Positions 44,917-56,414 of a DNA stretch of 64,000 nt are shown piece after piece. Source of the stretch: Pestalotiopsis fici W106-1 (Eukaryota; Ascomycota; Sordariomycetes; Amphisphaeriales; Sporocadaceae); the NCBI RefSeq assembly GCF_000516985.1, contig NW_006917091.1:5328518-5392517 (forward strand), given 5' to 3'. Each line of letters opens with the position of its first letter. Position 1 is the first letter of the stretch. The position numbers were made by a program, and so were the translations under genes. The notes under the pieces are model-generated. The model was not told the origin of the DNA and searched no databases. It saw nothing but the letters and a program-made list of their open reading frames with translations.

Positions 44917-46512
44917 TGTGACGACTCCAAGCTGATTACGTATAAGGGATATAAAAGGAACGTGAGAAACGAATGAAATAGTTCGCATGAAACACAACTG
45001 GTCTAGTAAATTTAACGAAAGTTGAACTCGGGGTTCGTTCCTGAAATCTTTGAGTCAGTCACCCACGGTTATATGTTTGCCATTGCGTAGGGGGCGCCCA
45101 GTTTTGCCAGTCACTAATCACTAATCGAAAAACGACGATTGGAATGCCAATTTGACTGCATCACGGCAAGTCGCATCTCCGATGAAACCTAACCTAGATT
45201 CTTTAAAGCGCGAGATCGATCAAGCCCGTCGCGAGTCCGGCGCTGACTCTCTAGCTAGCTTTCCCCCTTAGCCTTGCCGATCTCTTGTCCTACGGCATAC
45301 CGACGGCCCTGACTAGTACAGATAGGGGTCCTAAGATCTATGCTAACGACCCCAATTGGGAGCGGGAGCCTTTCGACCCGTCAATAAATTCCATCCAAAA
45401 TGTCGGATTCGGTCTTCAACGGCTGTCCGGGTAGCTAGCGAAGGACAGAAGCACCTGTCATAATTGTAGGTACTTAGCATTGACGAATGAACGCCCCTAG
45501 ATCTTTGGTATCGCTGATGGTTTAATACCGTTGTTGGGAAAACCATTCGCATGCCAATTCTTGGCAGATGATGCTTGCGGCAGGCAGGACTTGGAACTTA
45601 ATGGATCGTGGTTGTTTAGATGTTCACGATGATCTAGGTCGGCATGGGTAGCCTGCCAGAATGTGGGAATAGTACATACTCTGACATCTTTTGCGCAATA
45701 ATCAATGAGCAATCAAAGACTACCTAGGCGATCAAGGAAATGTCACTCACACCTGCCGTGAAGGTTTTGCGACAAACGGTGACGCGCAAGGAGAGCGCAA
45801 GCATGGTGCAAGACACAGAAAATTCTTAGCTCTAGAGACTGAACTGCTCGCTTGGTCGACGCTATTGCGCCGTGATTGAGATTGGTGGGACTTGCAGGGA
45901 ATTGGTGCGGCAGGCAATTGGTATGCCTCTTAGTGGAATGCAGTTGCGCCACTTTGTGGCTCAAAGAATGTGGTTATTTGTACGCATCTTCTATGACGAT
46001 TTTTAAAACCACGCGAGAATCATTTAGTCCCCGTATATGCACTCGTTGGATTTTCCTGTTTCAACCTATCATGTAAATTAGTAGTCTTTTCTTCTTTGAC
46101 TGCTATATCATATGCACACGCTTGCCGGTGTGGATCATGTTTCCAGACCTAAGGGGGTTAGTTTAGGTAGATACATGAACTGATATGGATATTGCGAGTA
46201 TGTCGCAATCGCAGGATCGATTTCCTGACAATATCCATTTGATGTTTGCAATATTCCGTTCATGCAGGTGTGAACATTCAAATGTTCTCGTTTGCCTCGT
46301 CTCCCATGTTGAGCATCGTCTTTTGCAACGTCTGGAGACGATCAGCGCCTCCCGCCGCCCCACCGCCAAAATTAGGGCGTGATATTATTTGACGATTCTA
46401 ATCATTAGGTACATCGATAAGGGAACCAATTTTCTTTCGCGGCGGTCGCTGGGTAACTTCATCCAACACTTGTGCAGAGATCAGGTTGCCCAAACACAAC
46501 AAGCCTAGCGCC
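44917..46512. other. Intergenic, no gene recognised
   Basis: About 1.6 kb between divergent genes (peroxidase minus, F-box plus). No family signature in any short frame. The ends hold the two promoters. Confidence 0.4.
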
Positions 46513-48476
46513 ATGTTTAAACATCCCATGCCCACTTGCCAGCTCTGTGGCATCGGCTTCGAGACGGGCCGGATACGAACGCCGGCAGAGCCTCGCGGTG
46601 CAGGCTGGCACTCGCGGGGCCCTGCAAGCCTGGGAGACTTGAGAGGTTTTCTCCAAGGTGATGGAGATTTTGGCAGTCCCACCCTGAGCCACATGGCAGA
46701 CGGAAGAGATCGTCTCTGTCCGCCATCGGCTGGGTGCATGGTGGACAAACGGTGGAAGAAGGGCACTGAACTTTTAGATGCCCCAGGACTCGTGGATAAC
46801 TTTTTTGACAGAGAAGTGGAACCTGGTCCCCAAGGTGACTACTATGATGCTTATGTAAGTCTTGGTCTATGGCGCACGTAATATTTACCAGCGAGACAAA
46901 ACGACTATGGTGGAAAGCTCCTATTGTCAACAGGGTAGAGTAGAAAACTAATATATCCTGATCTGGGAAGGTTTCCGAGTCTTCGGAAGAGGACGATCCA
47001 TATGAGTACGACTCAAACTATGAGAGCGACTCCGAGAGCAGCGTCACATATCAGAGCGACGCAGACACACCATCTGTGTTGGCAAATACGAAAAGCTCTG
47101 CGTCACCTATTCGTAGTGACTCCCCAGCCACAGTCCATTCCCAGGCCTTGATACCGGTGCGCGACAAGGTAATGGTAAATTATGAATACGAAGATTTCAA
47201 TTACGAACACATCTCTGGAGGCCCCAATTGCCAGTGGAGGGTCGACCGACGCTTGGTCTTTAATGGCCATTTTATTTCCGCCGACGAGATGCGCGGATGT
47301 AACACGGTCCAGTGTTTTGTTGCAAAGTCAGACAACTGGGTCCCTGAGCCGGATGATCAGAAGTTCGAGATTAGCGGAAGATTCTTTCTCAGTGGTCTTG
47401 GTTATCAATGGGCTAGGCAAGGAAATTGGAGAGCATCAGTCTGCCCTCCCAGGCATGACATCGAAGATGTAAAAGCCATCAACAACTTTCACATGTCGGA
47501 AGGCCCCGGGGTGCCTTGTTTGCCATTTCATCCCACGTGCCTCGAGGTATTCAAACGCGTATCCACTCAGCGATCCGGAGCGATCGACTATGAAGGGTTG
47601 TTTGCTTGGTGGTTTATAGCGTCAGGAGAGGTTTACGACAACTTCCCAAGAGATCCGGCCGCCATTCGTGCACGATCCTACCAAGACAAACCTGGCGACG
47701 AATTCGTGGTAGCAAATCCGTGCTTCATGACCAAACTGGCATCAATTGTGGCCTCATCAGACCGTTCTGACGAACCAAGCTTTGGCCACAACACTACAGT
47801 GTTTCGTGCAGCGCGGAAGGCTGCCGGCGACATGTTCGCCAGTCTACCACGCGAGCTGTTGCTTATCATCCTGGATCCACTTGGGTCAAAAGACATTGCG
47901 AATCTACGCCTAGCATCACGTTCCTTTCACCAGCTTCCGCAGTCAGTGTTTCGCACCCTGACTCTGCGAGAGCTGCCCTGGCTCTGGGAGGCATGGTCAT
48001 CCATGGAATACTCAAAATGGGCCTACCACAAACCGTCAGAGCTGCTTCCAACTTACGAAAGAAGAGAGATCCGCGACGAATTCCTAAGTCGAGCCGAGAC
48101 TGTACTTGCAGAGGAGGCACGCGCTGTGCAAGACCCGGAACCGTATCATGCCGCCATCTCTGCCCTCCGAGAAGAGAATGCTAAAGAAGAAGAGGCGCTC
48201 AAAAATTACCCTGAGAGTCCTGCGCCCTTACAATTGCACGAAAAGACGGACTGGTACCATTTGCGCTGTGAACTTGCTCGCAATCACTCCACCCTGCTCG
48301 GGTTGCGTAACCGACGGCGGATCTGGAAGGACTGCGAGGAGATTCTCAATCAAATTGATGGGCATCGTGCGGACGCAGAACGATACCGTCAAGAGGTAGA
48401 GGACGGAGCCCACCCGGATGACTTTCTAATGTCCGATGATGAGGAAGATGGTAGCGATGACGATGAGGAATGGTGA
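46513..48476 (+). CDS. F-box protein with acidic tail
   Basis: Two exons (46513-46854, 46971-48476) give 615 residues. The N-terminus has a short Cys pair (CQLCGIGF). An acidic/Ser linker follows (SESSEEDDPYEYDSNYESD), then a conserved-looking domain (GPNCQWRVDRRL ... FLSGLGYQWARQG). The F-box lies in the middle at about residues 403-440 (SLPRELLLIILDPLGSKDI, then LRLASRSFHQLP). A helical region and an extremely acidic C-terminus (DDEEDGSDDDEEW) complete it. F-box proteins bring substrates to SCF ubiquitin ligases through Skp1. This layout, with the F-box internal, is common in large lineage-expanded fungal families. The substrate is unknown. Start: ATG in a good Kozak context (gcgccATG). Confidence 0.85.
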
Positions 48477-49470
48477 TAGGTCACTCTCGGGTCCGGAGCG
48501 CCGCCGTACACATAAAGTCTGCCACGGTGCAGCCATATTGTGCCACCAACATCATCCGGCTCATTGACTTGGCAATCACATTTGTCACTTGTGACTGTTA
48601 AGGAGGAAACTAAAGTAGCGCTTGCAATACTGGTTCCAATGATTGACCAACGAAACGGAACATAAAACGTCCTTCGGTTGTGAATAACAGCAAAACTATT
48701 CTTGGTAGCCACACCCATCAGTCTCTAGCGTAGCACTATAGCACGAACCATACATTCTTAACGCTACAAATAATGCAGAAATTTAGTATTGCCTTTGTCA
48801 TGATTATGACTATAATTTTCTTTGTTTAAGTTTTTTTTAAAAGAGAAGTTCAAAAGCTTAAGGCTTTTTGTAAAGGCCAGACCGTGATTTCGAATGGCAG
48901 TAATGATAGCTCCGGCGTCCATAATGCCATCGCGTTCTCGACACGGTTTTAATTAGGATTTAAGAAATATCATTAGCGGTGAATTTAATCGCTTCGTCTG
49001 CAGCCTTTCAAACGTAGCTCTTATTATCGGCGACGCGTAAAGCGTTGATTATAACGGCAAATGCATGGTAGTTTTAATATTTAAAATCGCGGGTGTTGAA
49101 ATAATAAAATAAAGTAAATAAATGAGTCGTCGCTAATTATACCGTCTTGAATCCTGTCTTAGCACATTTATATTAATATTTACATAAAATCAAAAGAGCT
49201 TTATGCATAATTGCTAAAATGAGATAAAATAAAAATGAAATAAAATGAATTTAATTTCATATAAACTCCTTTCCCTTTAACTTTAATATTATTTCTTTTT
49301 GACTTAAATTATTTTCAAAAGGAAAAAAAAGTTATATAACACCAGAGAAACAACAGATATGTAAAAGCAATTTAATGTCGGTGCGCAAACTTTTGCTCGG
49401 TTAAGGTACCTATCTTTTAGGTTATGAATTCGGATAAAGATTCCGAAAGTCTCCGTCATTGTGGTAATCG
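48477..49470. other. AT-rich RIP-like block with gene relic
   Basis: From about 48720 to 49470 the sequence is visibly far richer in A/T than its neighbours. On the minus strand at about 49095-48850 a protein-like reading (NYHAFAVIINALRVADNKSY, KAADEAIKFTANDIS) is cut by TAA/TAG-type stops where Gln or Glu codons would fit. This is what C-to-T decay by repeat-induced point mutation produces. I do not recognise the parent element. Confidence 0.5.
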
Positions 49471-51692
49471 TCAAAGTCCACGACACTCCTCTGCATTAGG
49501 CTCCAACCATGTTACTTGCTTTATGTGTAAGATTGCGGTCCCTGTTTCATCTTGTTCATGAATGCTGCTTGCTCCAAACAGATCAGTCACGTGGCTCATC
49601 TTGCTCAGATGACTCATGTTGCTAGACGATTCCCGAGATCTTGTCGAAGGCGCACCAGTCACGCGTTTCTTCATCGAATGAGACACATCCCTGAAGTTTC
49701 TGAAAGACGCATTGGAAGAGCCGATCGAAGGTGCAATAGCTGATGCAATACTGAGTCGCGAGGAACTGTTGCTTATGACTTGACTATGTTGTCGCCCTAA
49801 GTTGGTTGAGACTCTTTTAAAGAGGAATTCGAAGTGGAGATCCACGAGTTTCTGGTACGATATGGCGGACAGACCCTTCATGTCGCCAATACAGGAGGAG
49901 ATCTGATCACATACGTGCAGATTCTCAGCAGTAGATATGCCGAATTCAATCTCTGGGACCGTTCCTCCGTATGGTTGATCGGACGAGACAGTTGTATCTC
50001 CTTTCCAGGCATCCAAGACGTTTTCAAACCTCTTCGAGAGTGACGTTTCCTTGCGGGTACCCCTTTCAATTGATCCACACCATACGACACAATCCCTCAC
50101 ACACCTCAGTATACGGCGATCCGCGGCTCCATTGTCTCGACGAATTGCTTCTTCCTCTTGACCAAGATTCTTTACCAGTGCGCAAAACGCCATGAAATCA
50201 TCGTAACCAATTGAAGTCGCACCATAAGCTCCCAGACGTTGAGGCCGTGATGGGATATCCGTGAGATCGGCAACGTTGAGGAAGTTTGACGACGGTAGCT
50301 CTGGGAAGGCGCTCTTGTAGTACAGGTATAATAGAAGTGAATGATCTGGCGCCAGCCGAGAATCTCCTTCTTCGTTGAGTCGATGTGCGATGGTCCAAGA
50401 CTGTACCAAATGATTCAATCTATCCGAAAACTGCCCTTGCTTCCGAAAACAGTCTGCTAGAAATGAATGCACGATGAAAAGCTCAGATATTGAGACATCT
50501 CGATTCTCATTCGACTTTATTCGCTTCAATAGAACGTCCTGTACCAATTGGCATTGCGGTACAGTTCTTGCAGATCGAAAAGCCGCTACCACTCGCGGCG
50601 TTAGCAACAGTACTTCGGTATGTGACCTGGTTCTTGAATGAGTTTCAGATTCCTCCGCTACGAGAAGAACTGAATAAATGTTACTGGCAGCTTCGAATTG
50701 GTCAACAACAAACAGGTAATCGGCAACCACCTTGAGCCCTTCTTCAGCCTGACTCGGTAGGTAAAAACTGTCGGAAAGAGTATCGAAGCCTTCTAAGTTT
50801 TGGGCCAAGTCCAAGCAGAATGCAAGATTCGAGTACTGGACAGAATATCCATGTCGTAATCTGTTTAGCTGCTCTAGGGCCAAGGACATTGGTTGTCGTC
50901 CCGTCAGCTGAGCCACGTACGATCGAAGTCGTCGAGCTGACCAAGGATCCTCGAACTGGGAATGGCGTCTTGCAGAACTTTCGATCTCTCCTGCTGGTTT
51001 GCTTTCCTCTTCGTTTTCCGTAATACTGGAGGATTGTGATGAACTGATATTTTGGCTGCCTGATACATTTTGGGAGCTACCTTCTGCAAGCATGACCTCA
51101 TGAGAAGCTATGCTTGAGACGATACTTCGCGATTCTTCATAAGATGTTATGTAGCTGGGTTCCAAGAAATTCTCTTCGTTACTAGAAGAGCTGACGCTGT
51201 CACTGTGCTCTTCTGACAGCGTCTTAAGCCTCTTGCTTGCTGGTGTGGAGTCAAGTGAGTACTGACTGCTCCGGCTACCAGTATTCTGTCTGCTGTTTGG
51301 TCGCTTTAGGCTCTCTGATTTCTTATCGCAGGAGATTGGGATTGATTCGTCGCATTTCTCCTGACCAAGACCAGATGCTGATTCTAGAACAAAGTCGATG
51401 TCTTGTTCTTTCTGTTTCTCCCTTTTGTATATTCCCCATTGTCTCAGCCTATGTGTGTACTGCCGTTCTCTAGAGCATAATCAGTGGCGTCTTCTCGCAG
51501 TTGAAAAGTTCTCACGTACGTTGCATCAAAACTATGATTGGTCTTCATGGTCTCCACCAAATCGGCCAAAGTCTCATTCTTGTACAACTCCTCAATCGTA
51601 GATCTGTGCAACTTCCAACTTTCCATGGGAATCTGAGCTGCGCGTCGTTGCTTTCCCCCATCATTCCATCTAAGAGGCAAATTCATCGCCAT
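49471..51692 (-). CDS. Clr5-domain protein with TPR-like region
   Basis: Two exons (51692-51520, 51469-49471; 50-bp intron) give 723 residues. The Clr5 domain covers about residues 20-80: IPMESWKLHRSTIEELYKNE, TLADLVETMKTNHSFDAT, then ERQYTHRLRQWGIYKREK, with the intron in its middle. A Ser-rich linker with many acidic residues follows. The middle has helical repeats of TPR-like spacing (VVADYLFVVDQFEAASNIYS, then SFLADCFRKQGQFSDRLNHL). Clr5-like fungal proteins of this form are widespread, mostly uncharacterised and thought to bind DNA or chromatin. Start: the ATG giving MAMNLPLRW. No direct link to the metabolite genes. Confidence 0.82.
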
Positions 51693-52722
51693 TGCTGAGT
51701 GAGCGCGACGCCTTGCAGAAGTTTGCTGAGACGCCAGCTGACAAGGATATTGTTGCCTCGAACCTCCGTCCGGACAAGAAGAAATGTACGACCTTGACTA
51801 CAAGCTTGTGGCAGCGCGAGTCAGTAGTTTTGAACTTTTTTTTTCTTCCCCCAGGCGGCGCCTGAATGATGTATTTTGAGAGTACGATTATTGGTAAAGC
51901 CCTCTAAAAAGAATTTTCAAAGCTATGCTGATCAGGACGTAGATCAATGTTGGGTGATGGGTTTCCTTTTTTCCATATGTTTGGTGATCAATGGTTGTAT
52001 TGCGGCTGCAAGCTGGTGACGGCAGTTTGGTGAGCTCGCCGCCACAACCCCTGCATGGGAGAGTGCCTTACAATGACCATAACAGGACTAGGGCACTGCC
52101 ACGTTGACCAAGCCTCTTGGCAGGGGTCTGTTTCTAACCCAATTGATTAGCTCACCGAGATATTTGCTTATTTGCTTCTGCATTTGACGTAGATGTCGAT
52201 GCCCGGGAGCACCGAGTTTATCGAAGCTAAGCTTAATGCAGATCTTGTCAGTGCGCAAAAATGCGTGCCACGCAGAATAAGATTTCGCACCTATCCGAAT
52301 TCAGCTCTTGCAAGATATATACGAATACACTTACACAAATACGGCGATTGTAATGGAAATATTAGCGAACCAACTTGATCTAAGGTTCAGAATATATGCA
52401 TCATTCAGTCATAAGAACAACAAAACAGACAAACTGCAGGCAGAAGGGAACACTTACCATACAAGCGGCTGGAGAAGATATAAAGCTTGTTTCGAGATGC
52501 AGTGTTAATAAATACACGTATACGCCGAATCTTATTCTTGCAAGTGTAGCAATCCGCCTTGAGATCATTTATTCCAACGAAAGATTTAAGAAATACGCTG
52601 ACAATTTTCAGCGCCCCAACTGGTTGTGCTTTGTCTTTCTTTTTGTGGCACTTTATTCGTCTTGACTGTGTCGATCCCGCTTCAAATAATTTTGGAAGCA
52701 ATCAATAGGCGCTCTTTGTGCA
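51693..52722. other. Intergenic, no gene recognised
   Basis: About 1 kb containing the Clr5 gene promoter and short chance frames. Nothing recognisable. Confidence 0.4.
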
Positions 52723-53128
52723 ATGGCCGAGTCCGGTGAAGATGCACCTCATTCAGCAAACTTCAATTCTAATACGGAGATCATGCTTATGCAAGTCGGC
52801 TCCTGGACAAACGATGCGAAGTGCGAGTTAGAGGTATGTCAATCATGAACACAAAGCTCTATCCTGTAATTGATATTAATTTAACAAGAGTACGAGATAC
52901 GGAGACTCCCAAGACAGCCCAAGAGATACAATGAATGGCCATGTCACGATTGATCAGCAGATGTTCGCCACATCGTCATACCATATAAGTACGGAAACTC
53001 AAGGATATCAAATGAGGCGATGGGCTGGAGAGTCCCAAAAAGACAGCCACTGGACGGGTGTTGGATGGTCCTCAAAACGCAACCAGAACAATACCCATAA
53101 AGCTGATGAGAAGAAAGTGGGAAGCTGA
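52723..53128 (+). CDS. Small hypothetical protein
   Basis: ATG at 52723 opens a 37-codon exon ending at a good donor (gtatgt, 52834). An acceptor aacaag before 52889 keeps the frame for 80 further codons to a TGA at 53126. The 116-residue product is hydrophilic (MAESGEDAPHSANFNSN ... KRNQNNTHKADEKKVGS), with no signal peptide, membrane segment or known domain. Support is only the start, the splice pair and the open frame. It could be an orphan gene or chance. Confidence 0.35.
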
Positions 53129-54689
53129 GGATCAGTGTCAAACAAGGATGGTCCTAACGACCAACAAGCAAGCATGTTTACTCACACTTCGTAACCACCA
53201 TGCCATTTCCTCTAGTCACAATTCGTACTTCAAAATTAGATCAATCCTTATCATTTGAACTCGTGAAATGTTTGGTAGAAACCCTAAGATCGCTGAGAAA
53301 TTGACTCCAAATAAGTGTCACTAAGCGTGCAGCTTACTTTACAGCCAAAGTAAAAAGAACTATTCTTGGGAGAACGATTTCGAGCCTAACTCATACTGAT
53401 ATATAAAGACAAATTGGGAAAAGAGATGCTTGTATAAAATCATATTCTAATTTGATTTGCTGCTAGAAAATGACCACAGACTGTTCGTCTCTGTTTTAGC
53501 CTATGCTGTGATGATAGATTAGCGGCAATAGGAGAAGAATGGCAAAAGTATATAACACCGGGGATTCCTCAGCCATCACCGATGTGAGGACCTCAAGCGG
53601 CACAAAGCGGGCGACTTGGCGAGCCTTCTAGCACGTATGATCGCATGCAAGAGGAGTTTTCCCAAGTGAAATCTACATTGAAATAGTAAGTCTATGAGTG
53701 TTCCCAGTGATGCAACACATGATGGCCAACCCCAAAATTGAGTGGACAGACTGCGGCAATCGAACACTTCTGAGTCAACCAGATATTAGTGCCAGCCCCG
53801 CTCTTTAGAGTCAAAAGCTTTAGGTCTGTGACTCTAATGCCCTGGAAGCGGCACATTGCTACACGATTAAATTTAAGCTTATGTTTTGCTGACGGTATTT
53901 TAGTTAAGATAAGGCCTGTCCCTTGGGCTATTGCATCGGAAGAAGTGCTTTTATCCCCTAAAATCCTTATTTCAAAGCTTTTCACGCAACCTGGCTAGCA
54001 TTTAAAATTGTCAGGGCATGCTGCTACCACTGTACGAGAATGGCCAAAGAGCATGCTCGCAATTGTTGGGGAACAATCACGAACTGGGACCTATATGCCC
54101 ACGGAACGATGGGGACAATATGCACCATAACAAAAATAATAAAATAGAGTTTTTTTTTATTAATATTCAACTTTTTAATATCGGGGAATGCCTTGAAAAT
54201 GTAGGTGGGAGACATCATTACCTACCTAATAGGTAGATGTGAAGCTGAGACCAGGCACCAACTCCACTATCAATACAATTCAGGACGTCTTCACTCTAGA
54301 CTCAAGGCTCAGTGTTCGTACGTAATTACTCAAGATGCCCATGGAGAATTGAAGGCCAACTCTAGCTCCACTGCTACTTCCATTTGTTCGTGTTCAGCAT
54401 TCGGAGTTTGTTTCGGGTACGGCAAGTGCGATCAAGTGCTTGCCTACTCGTGCATACCTCGACAATGTAAGCAAATTCAGGACGGCTCGGGATTTCAAAC
54501 ACTGCGTCAAAACACCATCACACCTGGACATTGACATTTCAACAATCTTCGACTGTGATGCAACCCCTTTGAAGAGTCATTCCAAGTCTACTCACAGTCT
54601 CTCGATGGCAGATTGGTCTTTCTCAACTCATTCTGTCCAGTGTCCCTCGTCAATCACGGCCTAAACTCGAGGTAAACTCGCATGTCAAC
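53129..54689. other. Intergenic, possible small minus-strand ORF
   Basis: About 1.6 kb, rather AT-rich. The minus strand has a 97-codon open frame (53985-53692: FEIRILGDKSTSSDAIAQG ... GVGHHVLHHWEHS) with no recognised family. Plus strand 54440-54664 is open but probably 5' UTR of the next gene. A palindromic acctacctaataggtag lies at 54220-54236. Confidence 0.3.
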
Positions 54690-56073
54690 ATGGCTCGCAT
54701 AACGGATCTCCCAATCGAGGTGATGGCCTGTGTGCTGAGCGAGCTTGATGATATTCGATTCCTTTCAGCCACACTTCTCACACGCAAACACTTCTACAAC
54801 TCTGCCGCCGAAAATTCAAAAGTCGCACGCAACATTCTGACACGGCAGATCACTTCGAATCTTTTGCCGTACTCGATTGCAGTGTTTGAGTCGTCCCGCC
54901 CGCCCCAGACACATACAAATGCTTCAATCGAGGAGTTGATCAATCTTCTCTGCCATGAGCCTGAGCAGTTGGTGGCCCGCATGAGAACGATGCATCTTCG
55001 GGACCTCGTACACCTTGGCCACGTACACGACATTATGCATACCATGTCAACGGACTTCATGCGCCAGGCCTGGTCGCTTCTTGGCCAAGATCACCTTATA
55101 CTCTCCCCAGTAGAGTCCTTCCGAGTCAAGCGGGCCTTTTACCGGTTTGAACTTCTTTGCAATCTGTGTCACCGACATCCAAGTACTATCGAAAGTGAAA
55201 TTGAGAAACGATATTATCCTACAGAGCAGCTTCTGAGAAAGCACTCGCCGTGGGAGAACGAACAGCTTGGATGCATCTATAACTTCATTGAGGAGAAGTT
55301 TTCATTTGGTACGTACTTGCTTAACACTTTGAATACTATTGCTAAGTCGTCTTATTGCTCAATGAATCCCCAACGCGACTATAGCTACATTTCAAGTTCT
55401 CCGCGAAGATTTTGGATTTGGAGCAATATTATTCAGCAGCATCAGAGATAGGATCAATGAATACTGTAGACGAAGATGGGTCCGTTTATACTTCTCTACA
55501 TCTACTCAAAAGACATGGTCACAAGATCTTGTTGTTTCGGTTATTGGGCGTGGATGTGGCTAACTTGGATGCAAGGAATGCAAGGGTCTGCTGTTCACTC
55601 ACGCCTTGATAAATGAAACCTCAAATGACGCAAAGAAGATGAAACTAAAGTCAACAATTTTGTCACCGGAGATCAGAATCTATTACCATCTCCGTCAAGC
55701 GCATGGCGATGGCGCAAGCAACAAGCTTCTGTATGAGTACAGCCCTGAGGAACGAAGGACCTTTGCGTCACGCTTTGATGATCATGATACGGACATCGGG
55801 CCATATGAAGCATGGTATAATGCTCATATGCACCAGAGTAACATAATGTGGGTCTTGGCCGTTTCCAAAATCGGGCGACGACTGCGCAGCTACGTGTTCT
55901 GGGACTTGAAGCGCATAAATCAAAACAACCTGCTTAAAGAATTTGAGAGCGCACCAAAGTCCAGATATGTTGAAGATGGCTTTAAAGAGTGGCGGCACTC
56001 CCTCGGAGAGCGTTCTACGATTTGGGAGAAACGTGGCAGTGTTACTGGAGGGAAGTTGACACTAGCACAGTAG
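54690..56073 (+). CDS. F-box protein with in-frame stop
   Basis: Exon 1 (54690-55308) begins with an F-box: ITDLPIEVMACVLSELDDIR, then FLSATLLTRKHFYNS. Exon 2 begins at 55385 (intron 76 bp). Its frame continues to 56073 (LLFTHALINETSND ... GKLTLAQ) but is cut by a single TAA at 55561-55563. Upstream and downstream of that codon the frame is the same, which argues for a nonsense change. An alternative is a very short intron: gtt at 55531 to aag at 55575 (45 nt) is possible and also in frame. The F-box would bind Skp1 in an SCF complex; the target is unknown. Either a recent pseudogene or a gene with a tiny third intron. Confidence 0.65.
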
Positions 56074-56414
56074 TTTGACCAGCCAAGGTTTCTAAGTCGG
56101 TGGCTAAGCTGTTAAAAATGTAAGAATAGTGATGCAGACTACAATTCTAAGTTGGAATCCTTTCTGCTTTTGCAGGCACTTGGGTATGGTCGCATCCAAT
56201 GGCACAAGGCTTGCTGGGTACTCCTGCATAACACAGCAAGAATGTGGCTGTGGTAGGGGAGGACCTAGCCGAAGCCTTCGCAGTGTATGATCAAGCATTG
56301 GACAAAATTGTGAGGTACAGCGGAGTGTTAAGATTATAAGCTGCGTTCAATGGCTGGAAATCTATGGCGCTGTATTGATTGTCTATCCATGTACATAAGA
56401 AACCCTCGCTGTAG
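56074..56414. other. Convergent 3' region
   Basis: 341 bp between the F-box gene and the PKS stop codon. No gene or RNA recognised. Confidence 0.5.
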
